This document shows positions 19,849-29,514 of a DNA stretch of 64,000 nt, in pieces. The stretch is from Shewanella nanhaiensis (GTDB lineage: Bacteria > Pseudomonadota > Gammaproteobacteria > Enterobacterales > Shewanellaceae): NCBI RefSeq assembly GCF_019457885.1, contig NZ_JAHZST010000003.1:434001-498000 (forward strand), read 5' to 3'. Within the stretch, counting starts at the first letter, position 1; each line of letters begins with the position of its first letter. Position numbers and translations under genes: made by a program. A model generated the notes under the pieces. It was not told the origin of the DNA. It saw only the letters and a program-made list of their open reading frames with translations, and ran no database searches.

Positions 19849-20814
19849 ATGAAGCAGATACACTGGCAAGAAAAAACAATCACTCTCAACCAAGATGAAA
19901 GCGTACTCGAGGGCCTTCTCAGACAAGGGGTTGACCTTGCCTACTCCTGCAAAAACGGCAACTGCCACACCTGCATGCTACAAGCAGAAAAAGGTGATGT
20001 TCAAGATGCCCAGCCAGACATAAGAGAAAGCTGGAAAGCATTGGGCTACTTTCTCCCCTGTATCTGCTTTCCTCAGGGGGAGTTAACGGTATCCCCCATA
20101 ACCCAGCAAGAGCTATTTTCCCAAGTTAAAGTCGCTGCAATTACTCCCCTTAGCAAGCGAATACTCAGCATCACACTCGACCCCGGCACACCACTGGAGT
20201 ACCGCGCAGGCCAATTTATCAACCTCAGACGATCCGATGGATTAACACGAAGTTACTCCTTAGCAAGCCATCCAGCCCAAGATAAGATGATCGAGATTCA
20301 TGTTCAGCGCACCGATAATGGAGGCATGAGCCAGTGGATACATGAGGAGCTATCACTAGGTGACAAACTTGAGCTATGCGGCCCCTTTGGCCATTGTTAC
20401 TATCAAAAAAATATGCAAACCATGCCCATGCTGCTGGTGGGAACAGGTAGTGGCTTAGCGCCTCTACTTGGTATCGTCAAAGATGCACTGCATAACCAAC
20501 ATCAAGGACCTATATACCTCTATCACGGAAGTCGAACCGCTGATGACCTATATGCCCAACAACTCCTGACCTCACTTGCAAGACAACACGATAATCTCCA
20601 TTACCTAGGCTGTGTTTCTGGAGCTCAGGCAGAGGAGAAAGAACGAATTCGCGCCGATGAGCTTGCACTTAAAAACCATTCAAACTTAAGTGGCTGGCGA
20701 GTGTACCTATGTGGACACCCTGATATGGTAAATAAGATGAAAAAACGCACCTATCTGGCAGGCGCCGATATCAAACATATTTTCGCCGATCCTTTTATTC
20801 ATAAGGCCAGATGA
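19849..20814 (+). CDS. 2Fe-2S ferredoxin / FAD / NAD(P)H reductase, partner of the truncated haemoglobin
   Basis: 321 residues with an N-terminal plant-type 2Fe-2S ferredoxin domain (Cys34-x4-Cys39-x2-Cys42 and Cys71), followed by a ferredoxin-NADP reductase module: the flavin-binding RSYS at 136-139 and the NAD-binding GTGSGLAPLLG near residue 200. The C-terminal segment ends with the CGHP motif typical of this family. This is the layout of CDP-6-deoxy-glucoseen reductase (AscD), phenol hydroxylase and methane monooxygenase reductases. Coupling to the globin gene (three-base gap) makes electron delivery from NAD(P)H to the globin the best guess. Confidence 0.88.
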   Translation: MKQIHWQEKTITLNQDESVLEGLLRQGVDLAYSCKNGNCHTCMLQAEKGDVQDAQPDIRESWKALGYFLPCICFPQGELTVSPITQQELFSQVKVAAITPLSKRILSITLDPGTPLEYRAGQFINLRRSDGLTRSYSLASHPAQDKMIEIHVQRTDNGGMSQWIHEELSLGDKLELCGPFGHCYYQKNMQTMPMLLVGTGSGLAPLLGIVKDALHNQHQGPIYLYHGSRTADDLYAQQLLTSLARQHDNLHYLGCVSGAQAEEKERIRADELALKNHSNLSGWRVYLCGHPDMVNKMKKRTYLAGADIKHIFADPFIHKAR

Positions 20815-20926
20815 TCTTCTCTTATTATTCCCAAACATAAGTTAACTCTTTTTCATTGAATTACCTTTGCAATTTAAGATCACTTGTTTAGGCTGGTAGG
20901 CACTAAAATATTGAGATTGGTATTAG

Positions 20927-22876
20927 ATGAAGTCAGCTCTCCCCCTATTAGTTGCCGGCCCGATACTGCGCCATTGCGATCGGGATAACTTTACCCTCTG
21001 GTTTGTGAGCAGCCAACCTATGGATTCGCTCACTCTTACGCTCAAACAGAGCTCAAGCCTACATCAAGGGGAGCAAGCTCTTTTCTGCAAACCACTAAAG
21101 GGTGAGCAGCTACACACTATTCGATTGGGCGAGCGAGCTTACCAATATATGGTTCAGCTCAAACAAACTCAGCTACTGCCAACAGACGTAGAGATAAGTT
21201 ATAGCCTCGAAGACAGCCAGCATGGTGCGATTTTTAGCGATGTGGAAGCGCTGAATTATGATGATCAAGCGACACCGAACTTGGTTATCAAACCTGAAAT
21301 TGACCATATGCTCCATGGCTCCTGTCGTAATGCACATCATCACAGTGGCGATGCCTTAGTCGCGGCCGATACTCAGGTAAGCCAAGACTTAAGCCCACAA
21401 GCCAGACCCTCACTTCTGATGCTCAGTGGCGATCAAGTTTATGTCGATGATATTGCAGGCCCCACCCTTTTTGCCATTGGAGAAACGATAAAGCTATTGG
21501 GTCTGCCACAGGAGAAATTTACCCATGCCCAGCTCCCCGATAGTCACTCAATAAGCTACCACCCTGCCGCCATGTACCAAAGGCATAGGAATCTGCTGCC
21601 AAAAACCAACTATCCAGCCAAAACAGCACTGGGGCACTGGTATAAAAACCACCCAATCTTCACCTCCTCCCTCGCTGAAAACCACCTGGTGAGCCTAGGG
21701 GAGATCATCGCCTTCTACCTATTAACTTGGTCACCTGAGCTATGGGATCGCATCGAAATTCCAAAAGAGGTTGTAGGCCTATCAGTCGCCAATACGGCAA
21801 GGTGGCAGCGAGAGTGGTTACATCTGCTTGAGTTCAAAGCTGGGCTAAAGCAGGTCAGGCGACTCATGGCTCATCTGCCCACCTATATGATATTTGACGA
21901 TCATGATGTCACCGATGACTGGAACCTCACCGCTAAGTGGGAGGAAGCGGCTTACGGTCATACATTTTCAAAGCGTATCATTGGTAATGCACTGATAGGT
22001 TACGCCCTGTTCCAAGGACTCGGCAATGGGCCTGATAAATTTAAACATGAGATCACTCCCAGCCTAGATGCTTTCTTTAATCAGCCCAATGAGCTCAACC
22101 AAGATGAGTTAATCGATAAATTACTGCAGTTTGAACATTGGCACTATAGCCTAAATACCAGTCCCAAAATCGTAGTACTGGATACCCGTACCCATAGATG
22201 GCGCAGTGAGTCTAACCTGGCCAAGCCCTCCGGTTTAATGGACTGGGAAGCTCTTATGGAGTTTCAACATGAGTTAATGGGTCAAGATAAGGTGATCATC
22301 ATCTCCGCTGCGCCTATGTTCGGAGTAAAACTAATCGAGACAATTCAAAGAACCGCAACCTTACTTGGGGGCTCTCTATTAGTCGATGCAGAAAACTGGA
22401 TGGCTCACCCCGGAACCGCCAACACTCTGCTCAGCATATTCCAACACAGAAAAACCCCAGAGCAGTTTGTGATCCTATCAGGAGATGTGCACTACTCCTT
22501 TGCTTACGATATCCGTATTCGTTTCCGTAAAGGGGGACCGAAAATATACCAGATCACCAGCAGCGGCATTAAGAACCAGTTCCCCGAAAAGCTATTGCCT
22601 ATTTTCGATAAGCTTAATGGTTGGCTATATGGACACTTCTCACCACTTAACTTCTTCACCAAACGTAAGCGCATGTCGATACGGGGCAGAAGACCTAATG
22701 GTGCTCGCAGTCAACGACTGTTTAACAAGAGCGGCATAGGTGTAGTGAGTTTTTCGCCAAATGGGGCGCCAACTAAAATTGCAGTTCTTCATGCGGATAT
22801 GAGTGAGACCCTTTTTCAGGCCCCCAGTCGTGATAAACATGGCGCTCAACATGCCGATTCAGTGAGTGATGATTAA
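20927..22876 (+). CDS. PhoD-like metallophosphatase
   Basis: 649 residues of the PhoD/calcineurin-like phosphatase family. Metal-binding motifs are visible in order: GSCR near 131, GDQVYVDD at 168-175, FDDHDVTDDW near 320 and SGDVHYSF near 520. There is no obvious signal peptide (the N-terminus MKSALPLLVAGPILRH is only weakly hydrophobic), so it may be cytoplasmic, unlike Bacillus PhoD. An N-terminal beta-domain of about 110 residues precedes the catalytic part. It follows the globin-reductase pair by 112 bp on the same strand and is convergent with the next gene. Confidence 0.83.
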   Translation: MKSALPLLVAGPILRHCDRDNFTLWFVSSQPMDSLTLTLKQSSSLHQGEQALFCKPLKGEQLHTIRLGERAYQYMVQLKQTQLLPTDVEISYSLEDSQHGAIFSDVEALNYDDQATPNLVIKPEIDHMLHGSCRNAHHHSGDALVAADTQVSQDLSPQARPSLLMLSGDQVYVDDIAGPTLFAIGETIKLLGLPQEKFTHAQLPDSHSISYHPAAMYQRHRNLLPKTNYPAKTALGHWYKNHPIFTSSLAENHLVSLGEIIAFYLLTWSPELWDRIEIPKEVVGLSVANTARWQREWLHLLEFKAGLKQVRRLMAHLPTYMIFDDHDVTDDWNLTAKWEEAAYGHTFSKRIIGNALIGYALFQGLGNGPDKFKHEITPSLDAFFNQPNELNQDELIDKLLQFEHWHYSLNTSPKIVVLDTRTHRWRSESNLAKPSGLMDWEALMEFQHELMGQDKVIIISAAPMFGVKLIETIQRTATLLGGSLLVDAENWMAHPGTANTLLSIFQHRKTPEQFVILSGDVHYSFAYDIRIRFRKGGPKIYQITSSGIKNQFPEKLLPIFDKLNGWLYGHFSPLNFFTKRKRMSIRGRRPNGARSQRLFNKSGIGVVSFSPNGAPTKIAVLHADMSETLFQAPSRDKHGAQHADSVSDD

Positions 22877-22902
22877 CCCTATAAGTCCCTATTGTGAATA
22901 AC

Positions 22903-23373
22903 CTAGTTCACAGATACGGGTGCTGGGCGACTGACAGGTGCCACGACTTTCGCTTGAACTGTGGGCCTTTGAGGACGTGAGAGATCTTTTCCAGCACTAG
23001 GGCCTGGATCGGTCTCTACTATCAAGTCTGCAGCTTGAGGTGGCGGGGTTTGCGCCTCATTTTCCCTCTCTCTTTCAGGTAAGGAAACAGCCCTCTCAAC
23101 CGATGCGTTAACAGTAGAGGGACTGATTGACTCAGCGGGCAAAGCGGGAGATGATGTGAAACCTTCCTCAGGTGCCACTTGGGTTGAAACCATCACTAAC
23201 TCAACTTGTTCTCGCGCTGAGTCAGACAGATGAGCTAACATCTCAGAGGGCTGCTCACTTGATTGAGACTGAGTAAGCGAGGCTGAAGGCTCTTGAGTGA
23301 AAACTTGATACCCCAAGGCAGTAATACCAACAAGTGTTACTAAACCTAAACCGGTAAGACCCGTTTTATCCAT
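22903..23373 (-). CDS. membrane-anchored Pro/Ser-rich protein of unknown function
   Basis: 156 residues when started at the ATG ending at 23373, which has a strong GGGAGAAAGG ribosome-binding region; the frame is open further upstream but without such a site and would overlap the pseudouridine synthase. One N-terminal hydrophobic helix (about residues 5-22) is followed by a low-complexity Ser-, Pro- and Glu-rich periplasmic tail. I recognise no domain. The neighbour upstream on the same strand is a pseudouridine synthase, 112 bp away. Confidence 0.6.
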   Translation of the reverse strand: MDKTGLTGLGLVTLVGITALGYQVFTQEPSASLTQSQSSEQPSEMLAHLSDSAREQVELVMVSTQVAPEEGFTSSPALPAESISPSTVNASVERAVSLPERERENEAQTPPPQAADLIVETDPGPSAGKDLSRPQRPTVQAKVVAPVSRPAPVSVN

Positions 23374-23485
23374 TACCTTTCTCCCTGTTATGTTAGATAT
23401 CTCGTAAAGATCCAGAGGTTTACCATCCTCAATATACGCCAGCATAAAACGAACACAGCAGAAAAACAATAATTGAATACAATAT

Positions 23486-24406
23486 TCAAGCCAAAGATAG
23501 AGCATCACACTCAAGTTTAATCAACTCACCACTCACAGGATCGGTAAAAGTGAGTCGCCTAGCCAAAAGCTTAAGAGGCTTACTGTAGTCATCTGGGGTC
23601 TTAGGCTGCAGCTCAGGGTAACATCTGTCATTTAAGAGCGGCATGCCTAGACTTTGCATATGTACCCTAAGCTGATGAGTGCGCCCCGTAATAGGGGATA
23701 GATTAAACACACCTAGCTCGCCATTTATCTCAATCAACTCAACCTCAGAGTGGGTATTGGCCTCCCCCGGCGCCACTCTCATGGTGAATGTCGGGTCCCC
23801 TTTCACCATACGGTTCTTCACCGTCCAATTAAGCGGAAGTGTTAGCTCCCCCCGCTGATGTTTCAGTAACAGTTCAGGTGTCAGTTTAGCCAGTGCTTGG
23901 TACTCTTTGTGGATCTGCCCAAACTTAAACAGGTCATGGTACTTTTGCCGGTGCTCAGGATGCAGGCAAAGTAATACTAGACCCGCTGTCGCCCTATCGA
24001 GCCTATGGGCAGGCACTATGGTCTCTAATCCAGTTTTCATCCTCAACCGATTGACTAAACACTCATTAATCACATTTCCACTTGGGTGTAATGCTAAAAA
24101 ATGGGGCTTAAAAGCGACAATAATCCTCTCGTCTTGATAGATAACCTCCTCATCGAAAGGCACCTTAGTCTCACTCACCACTTCACGATAATAATAGACT
24201 CTCGCCCTTGGTCTATAGGGAGTATCAAGCTCAATCAAACTTCCATCTTGCCAATGTACTTTTCCCTCAACCACTCTCGATTGCCATACGCTAGCATCAA
24301 TCTGAGCGAAACGTTCAACCAGAAAACTGAGCACGGTTGGTTTATCGGTAATATGTTCAGGTAACACAACGTAGGAGGCTTGAGTTGCAAGGACTGAGGA
24401 GGACAT
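23486..24406 (-). CDS. RluA-family RNA pseudouridine synthase
   Basis: 306 residues with the RluA-family catalytic motif HRLDR at 134-138 (Asp137 as the nucleophile), preceded by a VAFKPHFLALHPSG segment and followed by GRTHQLRVHMQSLGMPLLNDRCYP near residue 255. It isomerises uridine to pseudouridine in tRNA or rRNA. The N-terminal 80 residues do not show a complete S4 domain. The exact target base cannot be assigned from the sequence; it looks closer to the TruC/RluA side than to RluC/RluD. Confidence 0.88.
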   Translation of the reverse strand: MSSSVLATQASYVVLPEHITDKPTVLSFLVERFAQIDASVWQSRVVEGKVHWQDGSLIELDTPYRPRARVYYYREVVSETKVPFDEEVIYQDERIIVAFKPHFLALHPSGNVINECLVNRLRMKTGLETIVPAHRLDRATAGLVLLCLHPEHRQKYHDLFKFGQIHKEYQALAKLTPELLLKHQRGELTLPLNWTVKNRMVKGDPTFTMRVAPGEANTHSEVELIEINGELGVFNLSPITGRTHQLRVHMQSLGMPLLNDRCYPELQPKTPDDYSKPLKLLARRLTFTDPVSGELIKLECDALSLA

Positions 24407-24554
24407 GAGAGTTAACTATTAAAAAATGGGAAGTGTATTTTAACAGAATTATAAACGCGGGACACAGAGAATAAAGCCCTCAAGAGGGCGCCATAAATAG
24501 GCTCAGGATAAGACATAGGCACATAAACAGAGCTAGTTATATATCTTAATCCAG

Positions 24555-25130
24555 TTAATCTGCATGTGACTTAATTAACTCTAAGACAAACTCCATAGTT
24601 TGATGGCAATCGGGTTGATTCATTAGCTTCAGTTTATCTTTATTGTAAAGTGGTAGCACCTCAAGCCAACGTTGGCTGACCCAAGAAGCATCCTCTAAAT
24701 GCACATTAGAGTAGAGTTCAAATAGATCAGGATTGACCTCATAAAACTGCTCTAATGCTGCGCTTATCAACTCAAACTCCCCTTGAATCGGCTCCTCACT
24801 CCAGTTACAAGATGGTAGGGTTCTTGCCATCCAAACGCCACTTCTCTGTCGAGCTGCAGACAAGATTTTTACCCTCTGTTTACCCTCAAGTACAATACTC
24901 AAACTGTTATCGTCTAGCTGATTAAAGTCGATGATCTCACATTGAGTGACACTGGAGTAACAGGGAGGGTTGCCATTGGCTTTTAACATGCCAAATGCCA
25001 AGGGGTATTTACCTTTATATACATCGGCAATCATCTTTAGGTGGTTGGGGCTTACTAGTCTCAGCTCAAGTCTTCCATCGGGCAACAGTAAGGCATCCCG
25101 CGTGATTAACGCCATCTCCTGTGTTCTCAT
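24555..25130 (-). CDS. LON substrate-binding-domain protein
   Basis: 191 residues corresponding to the N-terminal substrate-binding domain of Lon protease (LLPDGRLELRLVSPNHLKM at the start, then CEIIDFNQLDDN and LEGKQRVKIL), with no ATPase or protease domain. Stand-alone proteins of this kind are common in Gammaproteobacteria and have no firmly known function. I chose the ATG ending at 25130 because GGAGGAGG lies just upstream; a GTG at 25145 falls before that site. Confidence 0.85.
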   Translation of the reverse strand: MRTQEMALITRDALLLPDGRLELRLVSPNHLKMIADVYKGKYPLAFGMLKANGNPPCYSSVTQCEIIDFNQLDDNSLSIVLEGKQRVKILSAARQRSGVWMARTLPSCNWSEEPIQGEFELISAALEQFYEVNPDLFELYSNVHLEDASWVSQRWLEVLPLYNKDKLKLMNQPDCHQTMEFVLELIKSHAD

Positions 25131-25349
25131 AGTAACCTCCTCCACTTAGGGTAGGTAACTGCTAGAAAGAACTAGCTTTAGCTGATTAGTCAAAATAAAG
25201 AGCTGATAATCTTAAAGTGTAGCAGTTAACAGCTTCTAGCATGGTTAACCAAGATAGAAAACAGTACAAAAGACTGAAAGTCTGTTTTTCATACTGATAA
25301 CTATTAGACAAGTTAAAATGGGGTTTTGTTGCAACAACCTAAATTCACC

Positions 25350-26414
25350 TTATAGGTGCTCAAGGTGTTCCATAACGTTACCCTTTGAAATTGCATGGTT
25401 TAACTCATCAGCGAGTCGATGACTCATGGCAAGCGCTTGTTGCCAATACACTATTCTCTCATCACTAGAGAGGTGTTTAAAATCGCTGCGATCCGGCAAC
25501 TTTCCATAGGGAAGTGAGGCGAGAAACTCTGACGTTGGTGCCAGTACAAGTGCATTATGATAGTTTTTGCTTGCCTTACGCCAAGGCAGAGATTTATCAA
25601 ACCAACCCGGTGTCATATTCGGGTAAAAGTGAGGGTAAAGGGTTAGCCCCTCGGCATGGGAAAGAGGCAGATCGAAGTGATAATCTGTGATCCCACCATC
25701 ATAATAGTGCCCCTTAGGCGCCCCATGAATATCGATAACAGGTGCCAACACCCAAGGAATAGAGCCTGTCGCTAACAGGACGTTATGAAGATTATCTAAG
25801 GTCAACTTAACCTGCTGACTGGGAAGATCCTTAAGCTGGTTAAATGGAGAGTCATCATGCTGACCGCTAAAAACAAAACGTTCAAAGTGCAGGCCTAAAC
25901 TACGACGACTCGCAAAGTTAGTCGCTGCTGTGGCTGCCAAACCTAAGCTTAACGGTAATCGACCGGCTATACGATTCAAATGTCGACCACGACACGCTAA
26001 CAGGTGGGTCTTGATCACTGGGTGGGAGATTAACTCCTGCGCTCCACTTTGACCCAAAAGCCCCTCAATGATCCCTTTAACCTGAGTCGAGACTTGAACC
26101 GGAGTGGGTTTAGTATCGTACCTTTGCTCTATGTAGAGCTCCTCCAGGCGGGAATAGGCACTTAAAGGAGCTGCCTGACCCAAACAAGCTAGGCGCCAAG
26201 CACCTGATGATGCTCCTAAGGTGTGCAGCGGGGCGGTTCTTCCCTTAAAGAACTCCCCAAAGAGATACCTATCTAAGCCAGCGATACCGATCCATTTAGG
26301 TCCTCCAGATGCCGCTAGCACTTGAGTAAACAGGTCGGCTTTTAAACCATTTTCGGCAATTTGTTTGTATGCGGTAGAACCAGCAAGAAAGCGTAGTGCA
26401 GGCAAAGCGAACAT
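25350..26414 (-). CDS. patatin-like phospholipase
   Basis: 354 residues with the patatin catalytic dyad elements: an oxyanion-type glycine stretch ASGGPKW at 35-41, the nucleophile motif GASSG at 67-71 (Ser69), and the partner Asp in a YDGG motif near residue 238. It would hydrolyse acyl chains from phospholipids or other lipids. There is no signal peptide. Single gene; a 121-bp gap separates it from the divergent YhcH gene. Confidence 0.82.
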   Translation of the reverse strand: MFALPALRFLAGSTAYKQIAENGLKADLFTQVLAASGGPKWIGIAGLDRYLFGEFFKGRTAPLHTLGASSGAWRLACLGQAAPLSAYSRLEELYIEQRYDTKPTPVQVSTQVKGIIEGLLGQSGAQELISHPVIKTHLLACRGRHLNRIAGRLPLSLGLAATAATNFASRRSLGLHFERFVFSGQHDDSPFNQLKDLPSQQVKLTLDNLHNVLLATGSIPWVLAPVIDIHGAPKGHYYDGGITDYHFDLPLSHAEGLTLYPHFYPNMTPGWFDKSLPWRKASKNYHNALVLAPTSEFLASLPYGKLPDRSDFKHLSSDERIVYWQQALAMSHRLADELNHAISKGNVMEHLEHL

Positions 26415-26535
26415 CCCTATCTCAATTAATTATCAATTTGCTTCATAAGCCTCGGCAATATAGCAAACCAACTGGTTTACGCCAAACAGCGACAAGGTTA
26501 CACTTCCACTACTATCTCCTCCTATTGAGCCGATT

Positions 26536-26997
26536 ATGATCCTCGATACGTTAAGCAACGCAGACCTATACTCCCACCTAACGCCAAGATTGACGAAAGC
26601 GTTGGCACACCTCACCCAAACCGACTTCACCCAGCTTGAGGTGGGAAGTTATGAGCTCGAGGGTAAAGATATTTTCGTCATCGTTAACGATTACGAGACA
26701 AAGCCCAGAGAGGTGGAGCCTTTTGAAGTGCACCAAGAGTATATCGATGTGCAGTTCGTCGTTAGCGGTGAGGAGGAGTTTGGCTACCTTCCACTTGCGG
26801 ATCAAACTCCCTCTCGTCCCTACTTTGCTAAACATGATTATGCCGAGTTTGATTACGAGAGCAATAAAGATGACGCCGCTTTTATCCCCTTTAAAGCTGG
26901 GATGTTTGCGATCTTCTTTCCCCAAGATATGCATATGCCGGGCACAAGTGCGAGCCCAAAGCAGGTGCGCAAAGTCGTGATAAAAGTGAAAGTCTAA
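26536..26997 (+). CDS. YhcH/YjgK/YiaL-family protein
   Basis: 153 residues of the YhcH/YjgK/YiaL (DUF386) cupin family: MILDTLSNADLY at the start, HQEYIDVQFVVSGEE (metal-binding region, about 72-86) and an FFPQDMHMPG motif near 126-135. Relatives occur in sialic acid and other sugar-acid pathways, and E. coli EbgC is a homologue. No such pathway genes are adjacent here, so the substrate is open. Confidence 0.85.
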   Translation: MILDTLSNADLYSHLTPRLTKALAHLTQTDFTQLEVGSYELEGKDIFVIVNDYETKPREVEPFEVHQEYIDVQFVVSGEEEFGYLPLADQTPSRPYFAKHDYAEFDYESNKDDAAFIPFKAGMFAIFFPQDMHMPGTSASPKQVRKVVIKVKV

Positions 26998-27123
26998 ACG
27001 CTATGGCCAGCCTCCTCTCGAAGGTTTGGCCTAAGTAAATTTCATCTGTGAGTTAATGCCATAATTTGATATCTTTCCTCATATCGTCTCTAATAGACGC
27101 TTATTCCAATGGAAGGAAAAATC

Positions 27124-28302
27124 ATGACCCGGACCAACACAGATCTATCCAATACACAACACCCCTTTAATTTCCACGGTAACGCCACAGAATTCTTCGG
27201 GATCTGGATCGTTAACATCCTACTGACTATCGTCACCTTTGGCATCTACTCCGCCTGGGCGAAAGTCAGAACCAATAATTACTTTTACGGCAATACTGAG
27301 TTAGATGGCGATCGTTTTGAGTATCTTGCTAAACCTATGCAGATACTAATTGGGCGTATCATCGCCGTTGTCGCGCTAATAGCATGGACCATCTTGTCTG
27401 GCGTTCACCCAGTTGCCGCTATAGCTTGTGGTGCACTGCTGACCTTAGCTATCCCTTACTTATTGGTAAGAAATATCCGCTTCGATGCTAGGATCACACG
27501 CTTTAGAAATGTGCGTTTTAATTTTGAAGGCAGCTACTCAGGCGCTTACCTTAACATCTTAGCCAAACCATTAGCCGCTTACGCCATCATCATTGGAAGC
27601 TCAATGGGCTTTGGTGCTCTGCTTATGGAGAGCCATCCTGCCATCGCAGTAACTGGTGGAATACTGCTATTTACCTTAACTGGGGTCTTTGGTTATGCCT
27701 GGGTAATGACCGGAATGGCAAACTATGTCGTCAACGGTTACCGATATGGTGGTAAGCAATTTAGTGCTGAATTAGACATGGGTGAGTACGCAAAAATTGC
27801 CGCACTCGCGGGGGCTCTATTTCTCGGTTCCTTTATTCTCGGCTTTCTTATCATTTTAGGTTTTGGAATGTTTGATACTATCGCTTCGCTTTTTTCAGGT
27901 GAAACCCTCGATCCAACTAACCAAGCGTCATCATTTTTCGCCCTTTTCGCTGGCTATATCTACATGTTCTTTATCGGCTTTGTTATCGCGGCATTTATAA
28001 AAACTCGCATTCGTAACTATCTCTTTAGCAAAACTCAAATAGATAACAAGTTACAACTGGTGTCCAATATGACATTAGGGGGTTATCTGTCACTGATAAT
28101 CACCAACCTGCTGATAGTGGTCTTCACTTTCGGTTTAGGTCGCGCGTGGGCTGATATCAGACGCGCTCAATACATGGCAAGTATTACTCAAGTCGATGGC
28201 GATCTGGCTCTAATGGCTGTACAAGATCATAATCAGGAAACCAATAACGCCATTGCCGATGAGATGGTTGATGCCTTCGATATCAACCTAAACATCATAT
28301 AA
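27124..28302 (+). CDS. yjgN: YjgN-family (DUF898) inner-membrane protein
   Basis: 392 residues starting at the ATG at 27124, which has GGAAGG upstream (an earlier in-frame ATG at 27109 overlaps that site). About eight membrane segments with two copies of the DUF898 pattern: F-x-G-x-x-x-E-F-F-G-I-W-I-V-N near the start, FGIYSAWAKVRTNNYFYGNT at about 35-55, and a related FGLGRAWADIRRAQY near residue 345. Function is unknown. The following M48 peptidase gene begins within about 40 bp, so they are probably one operon, an arrangement seen in other Gammaproteobacteria. Confidence 0.88.
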   Translation: MTRTNTDLSNTQHPFNFHGNATEFFGIWIVNILLTIVTFGIYSAWAKVRTNNYFYGNTELDGDRFEYLAKPMQILIGRIIAVVALIAWTILSGVHPVAAIACGALLTLAIPYLLVRNIRFDARITRFRNVRFNFEGSYSGAYLNILAKPLAAYAIIIGSSMGFGALLMESHPAIAVTGGILLFTLTGVFGYAWVMTGMANYVVNGYRYGGKQFSAELDMGEYAKIAALAGALFLGSFILGFLIILGFGMFDTIASLFSGETLDPTNQASSFFALFAGYIYMFFIGFVIAAFIKTRIRNYLFSKTQIDNKLQLVSNMTLGGYLSLIITNLLIVVFTFGLGRAWADIRRAQYMASITQVDGDLALMAVQDHNQETNNAIADEMVDAFDINLNII

Positions 28303-28338
28303 TACAGCCAGATGAACGAAACCATAAAGGGGCACCTA

Positions 28339-29340
28339 ATGGCGCCCCAAAACTCCACAAAGCATGCGGCCGAGCTTATCCTAGGTAGTAACGGCTACCT
28401 TATCCTAAAAAGCGAGGCCCACCAGCACCAATGTCAACTGGAGGAGGTCGCGCTCTCAGATGCCATCGGCTCAATGCCCAGAAGTATCACCTTCTCAACT
28501 GGCTGGGTATTTATCAGCAGTGACGGAAACAAGCTCAATAGCTGGTTAAACAGTCACTGTAAAACGCCACTTTTAGTTAAGCTTGAGCGTAACTTGCTAC
28601 TTATCTTTCTGGCCTCGATTATCACCCTATTAACCGCTTATGGGCTCTATGTTTATGGGGTTCCGAAAGCAGCTAAACTTATCGCTAATCAGCTGCCAGT
28701 CGAACTCTCAACTGAATTAGGCGAGCAGGGATTAACTATGCTTAACAAGATGGGCTTTGAGGAGTCGAAACTTGAGCAGCAGGAGCGGCAGAAGCTGCGC
28801 CAAAGATTTGATGCCCTAATAGAGAAACTCAATAACCAAGGTGTCAAATTCAAGCATAGCCCTAAGATAGAGTTCAGATATGCAGATGGTGGAGCGAATG
28901 CTTTTACACTCGCCGACGGCACCATTATTTTAACCGATGCCATGGTCAAACTAGCAAACGAAAAAATGGAGCTCGAGGGGGTCATACTCCACGAACTGGG
29001 CCATGTACATCACGATCATGTGATGACAAATATGGTACAGACAGCCATCCTCTCCATTACCGCAGCTATGGTTGTAGGTGACAGTAGCGGTATATCCGAT
29101 ACTCTAGCCAGTATCGCGGTATTAGGTGGAGGTCTAACCTACTCGAGAATTCATGAGAGCGAAGCCGATGATTTTGCCGCACACCAGCTCTATTCATGGC
29201 TTCACAGTACAGCGCCTCTTGCGGATCTGTTTGAAAAGCTACGTGGGCAAAAAGCGGTAGATATGCCCAGTTGGAGCAGTACTCACCCAGCGTTAAGCGA
29301 ACGAGTAGACACCTTAAGAAGCTATAAACCCTCCCTTTAA
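28339..29340 (+). CDS. membrane-anchored M48-family metallopeptidase
   Basis: 333 residues from the ATG at 28339, chosen because AAAGGGG lies seven bases upstream; an in-frame ATG at 28312 has no such site. A transmembrane helix at about residues 85-108 is followed by a coiled, charged linker and an M48 peptidase domain with zinc-binding His218-Glu219-x-x-His222 (HELGH) and the downstream ESEADDFA motif (Glu273). The enzyme resembles BepA/LoiP/HtpX-type quality-control peptidases. It follows yjgN closely and ends in a clear terminator. Confidence 0.87.
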   Translation: MAPQNSTKHAAELILGSNGYLILKSEAHQHQCQLEEVALSDAIGSMPRSITFSTGWVFISSDGNKLNSWLNSHCKTPLLVKLERNLLLIFLASIITLLTAYGLYVYGVPKAAKLIANQLPVELSTELGEQGLTMLNKMGFEESKLEQQERQKLRQRFDALIEKLNNQGVKFKHSPKIEFRYADGGANAFTLADGTIILTDAMVKLANEKMELEGVILHELGHVHHDHVMTNMVQTAILSITAAMVVGDSSGISDTLASIAVLGGGLTYSRIHESEADDFAAHQLYSWLHSTAPLADLFEKLRGQKAVDMPSWSSTHPALSERVDTLRSYKPSL

Positions 29341-29364
29341 TAAACCCCATTAGCTCCCCCATTT

Positions 29365-29394
29365 AAAGGGCATAGAACTTTCTATGCCCTTTTT
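29365..29394 (+). terminator. rho-independent terminator after yjgN-M48 operon
   Basis: A 12-bp stem (AAAGGGCATAGA with its complement), ACTT loop, then a T run, 24 bp after the peptidase stop codon. Confidence 0.92.
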
Positions 29395-29413
29395 AACTGC
29401 TCCATTGACTAAA

Positions 29414-29429
29414 TGTGATCTTGATCATT
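29414..29429 (+). promoter_or_regulatory. possible CRP/FNR-type half-conserved site
   Basis: TGTGATCTTGATCATT has a perfect left arm (TGTGA) and a partial right arm of a CRP/FNR-family site, about 86 bp before the desulfurase fusion gene. It may be chance; the right arm has only three of five matching bases. Confidence 0.3.
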
Positions 29430-29514
29430 ACTTTATAGCTGCTAATATAACCAAAAGAAATTAGTTATACCCTTATGTTATATATGGGTAACAAAAATAA
29501 AGATAAGAGCCCCT

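Noticed and set aside
26433..26630. 65-codon minus-strand frame across the patatin-YhcH gap
   Set aside because: Covers the divergent promoter region and overlaps the start of the well-supported YhcH gene.
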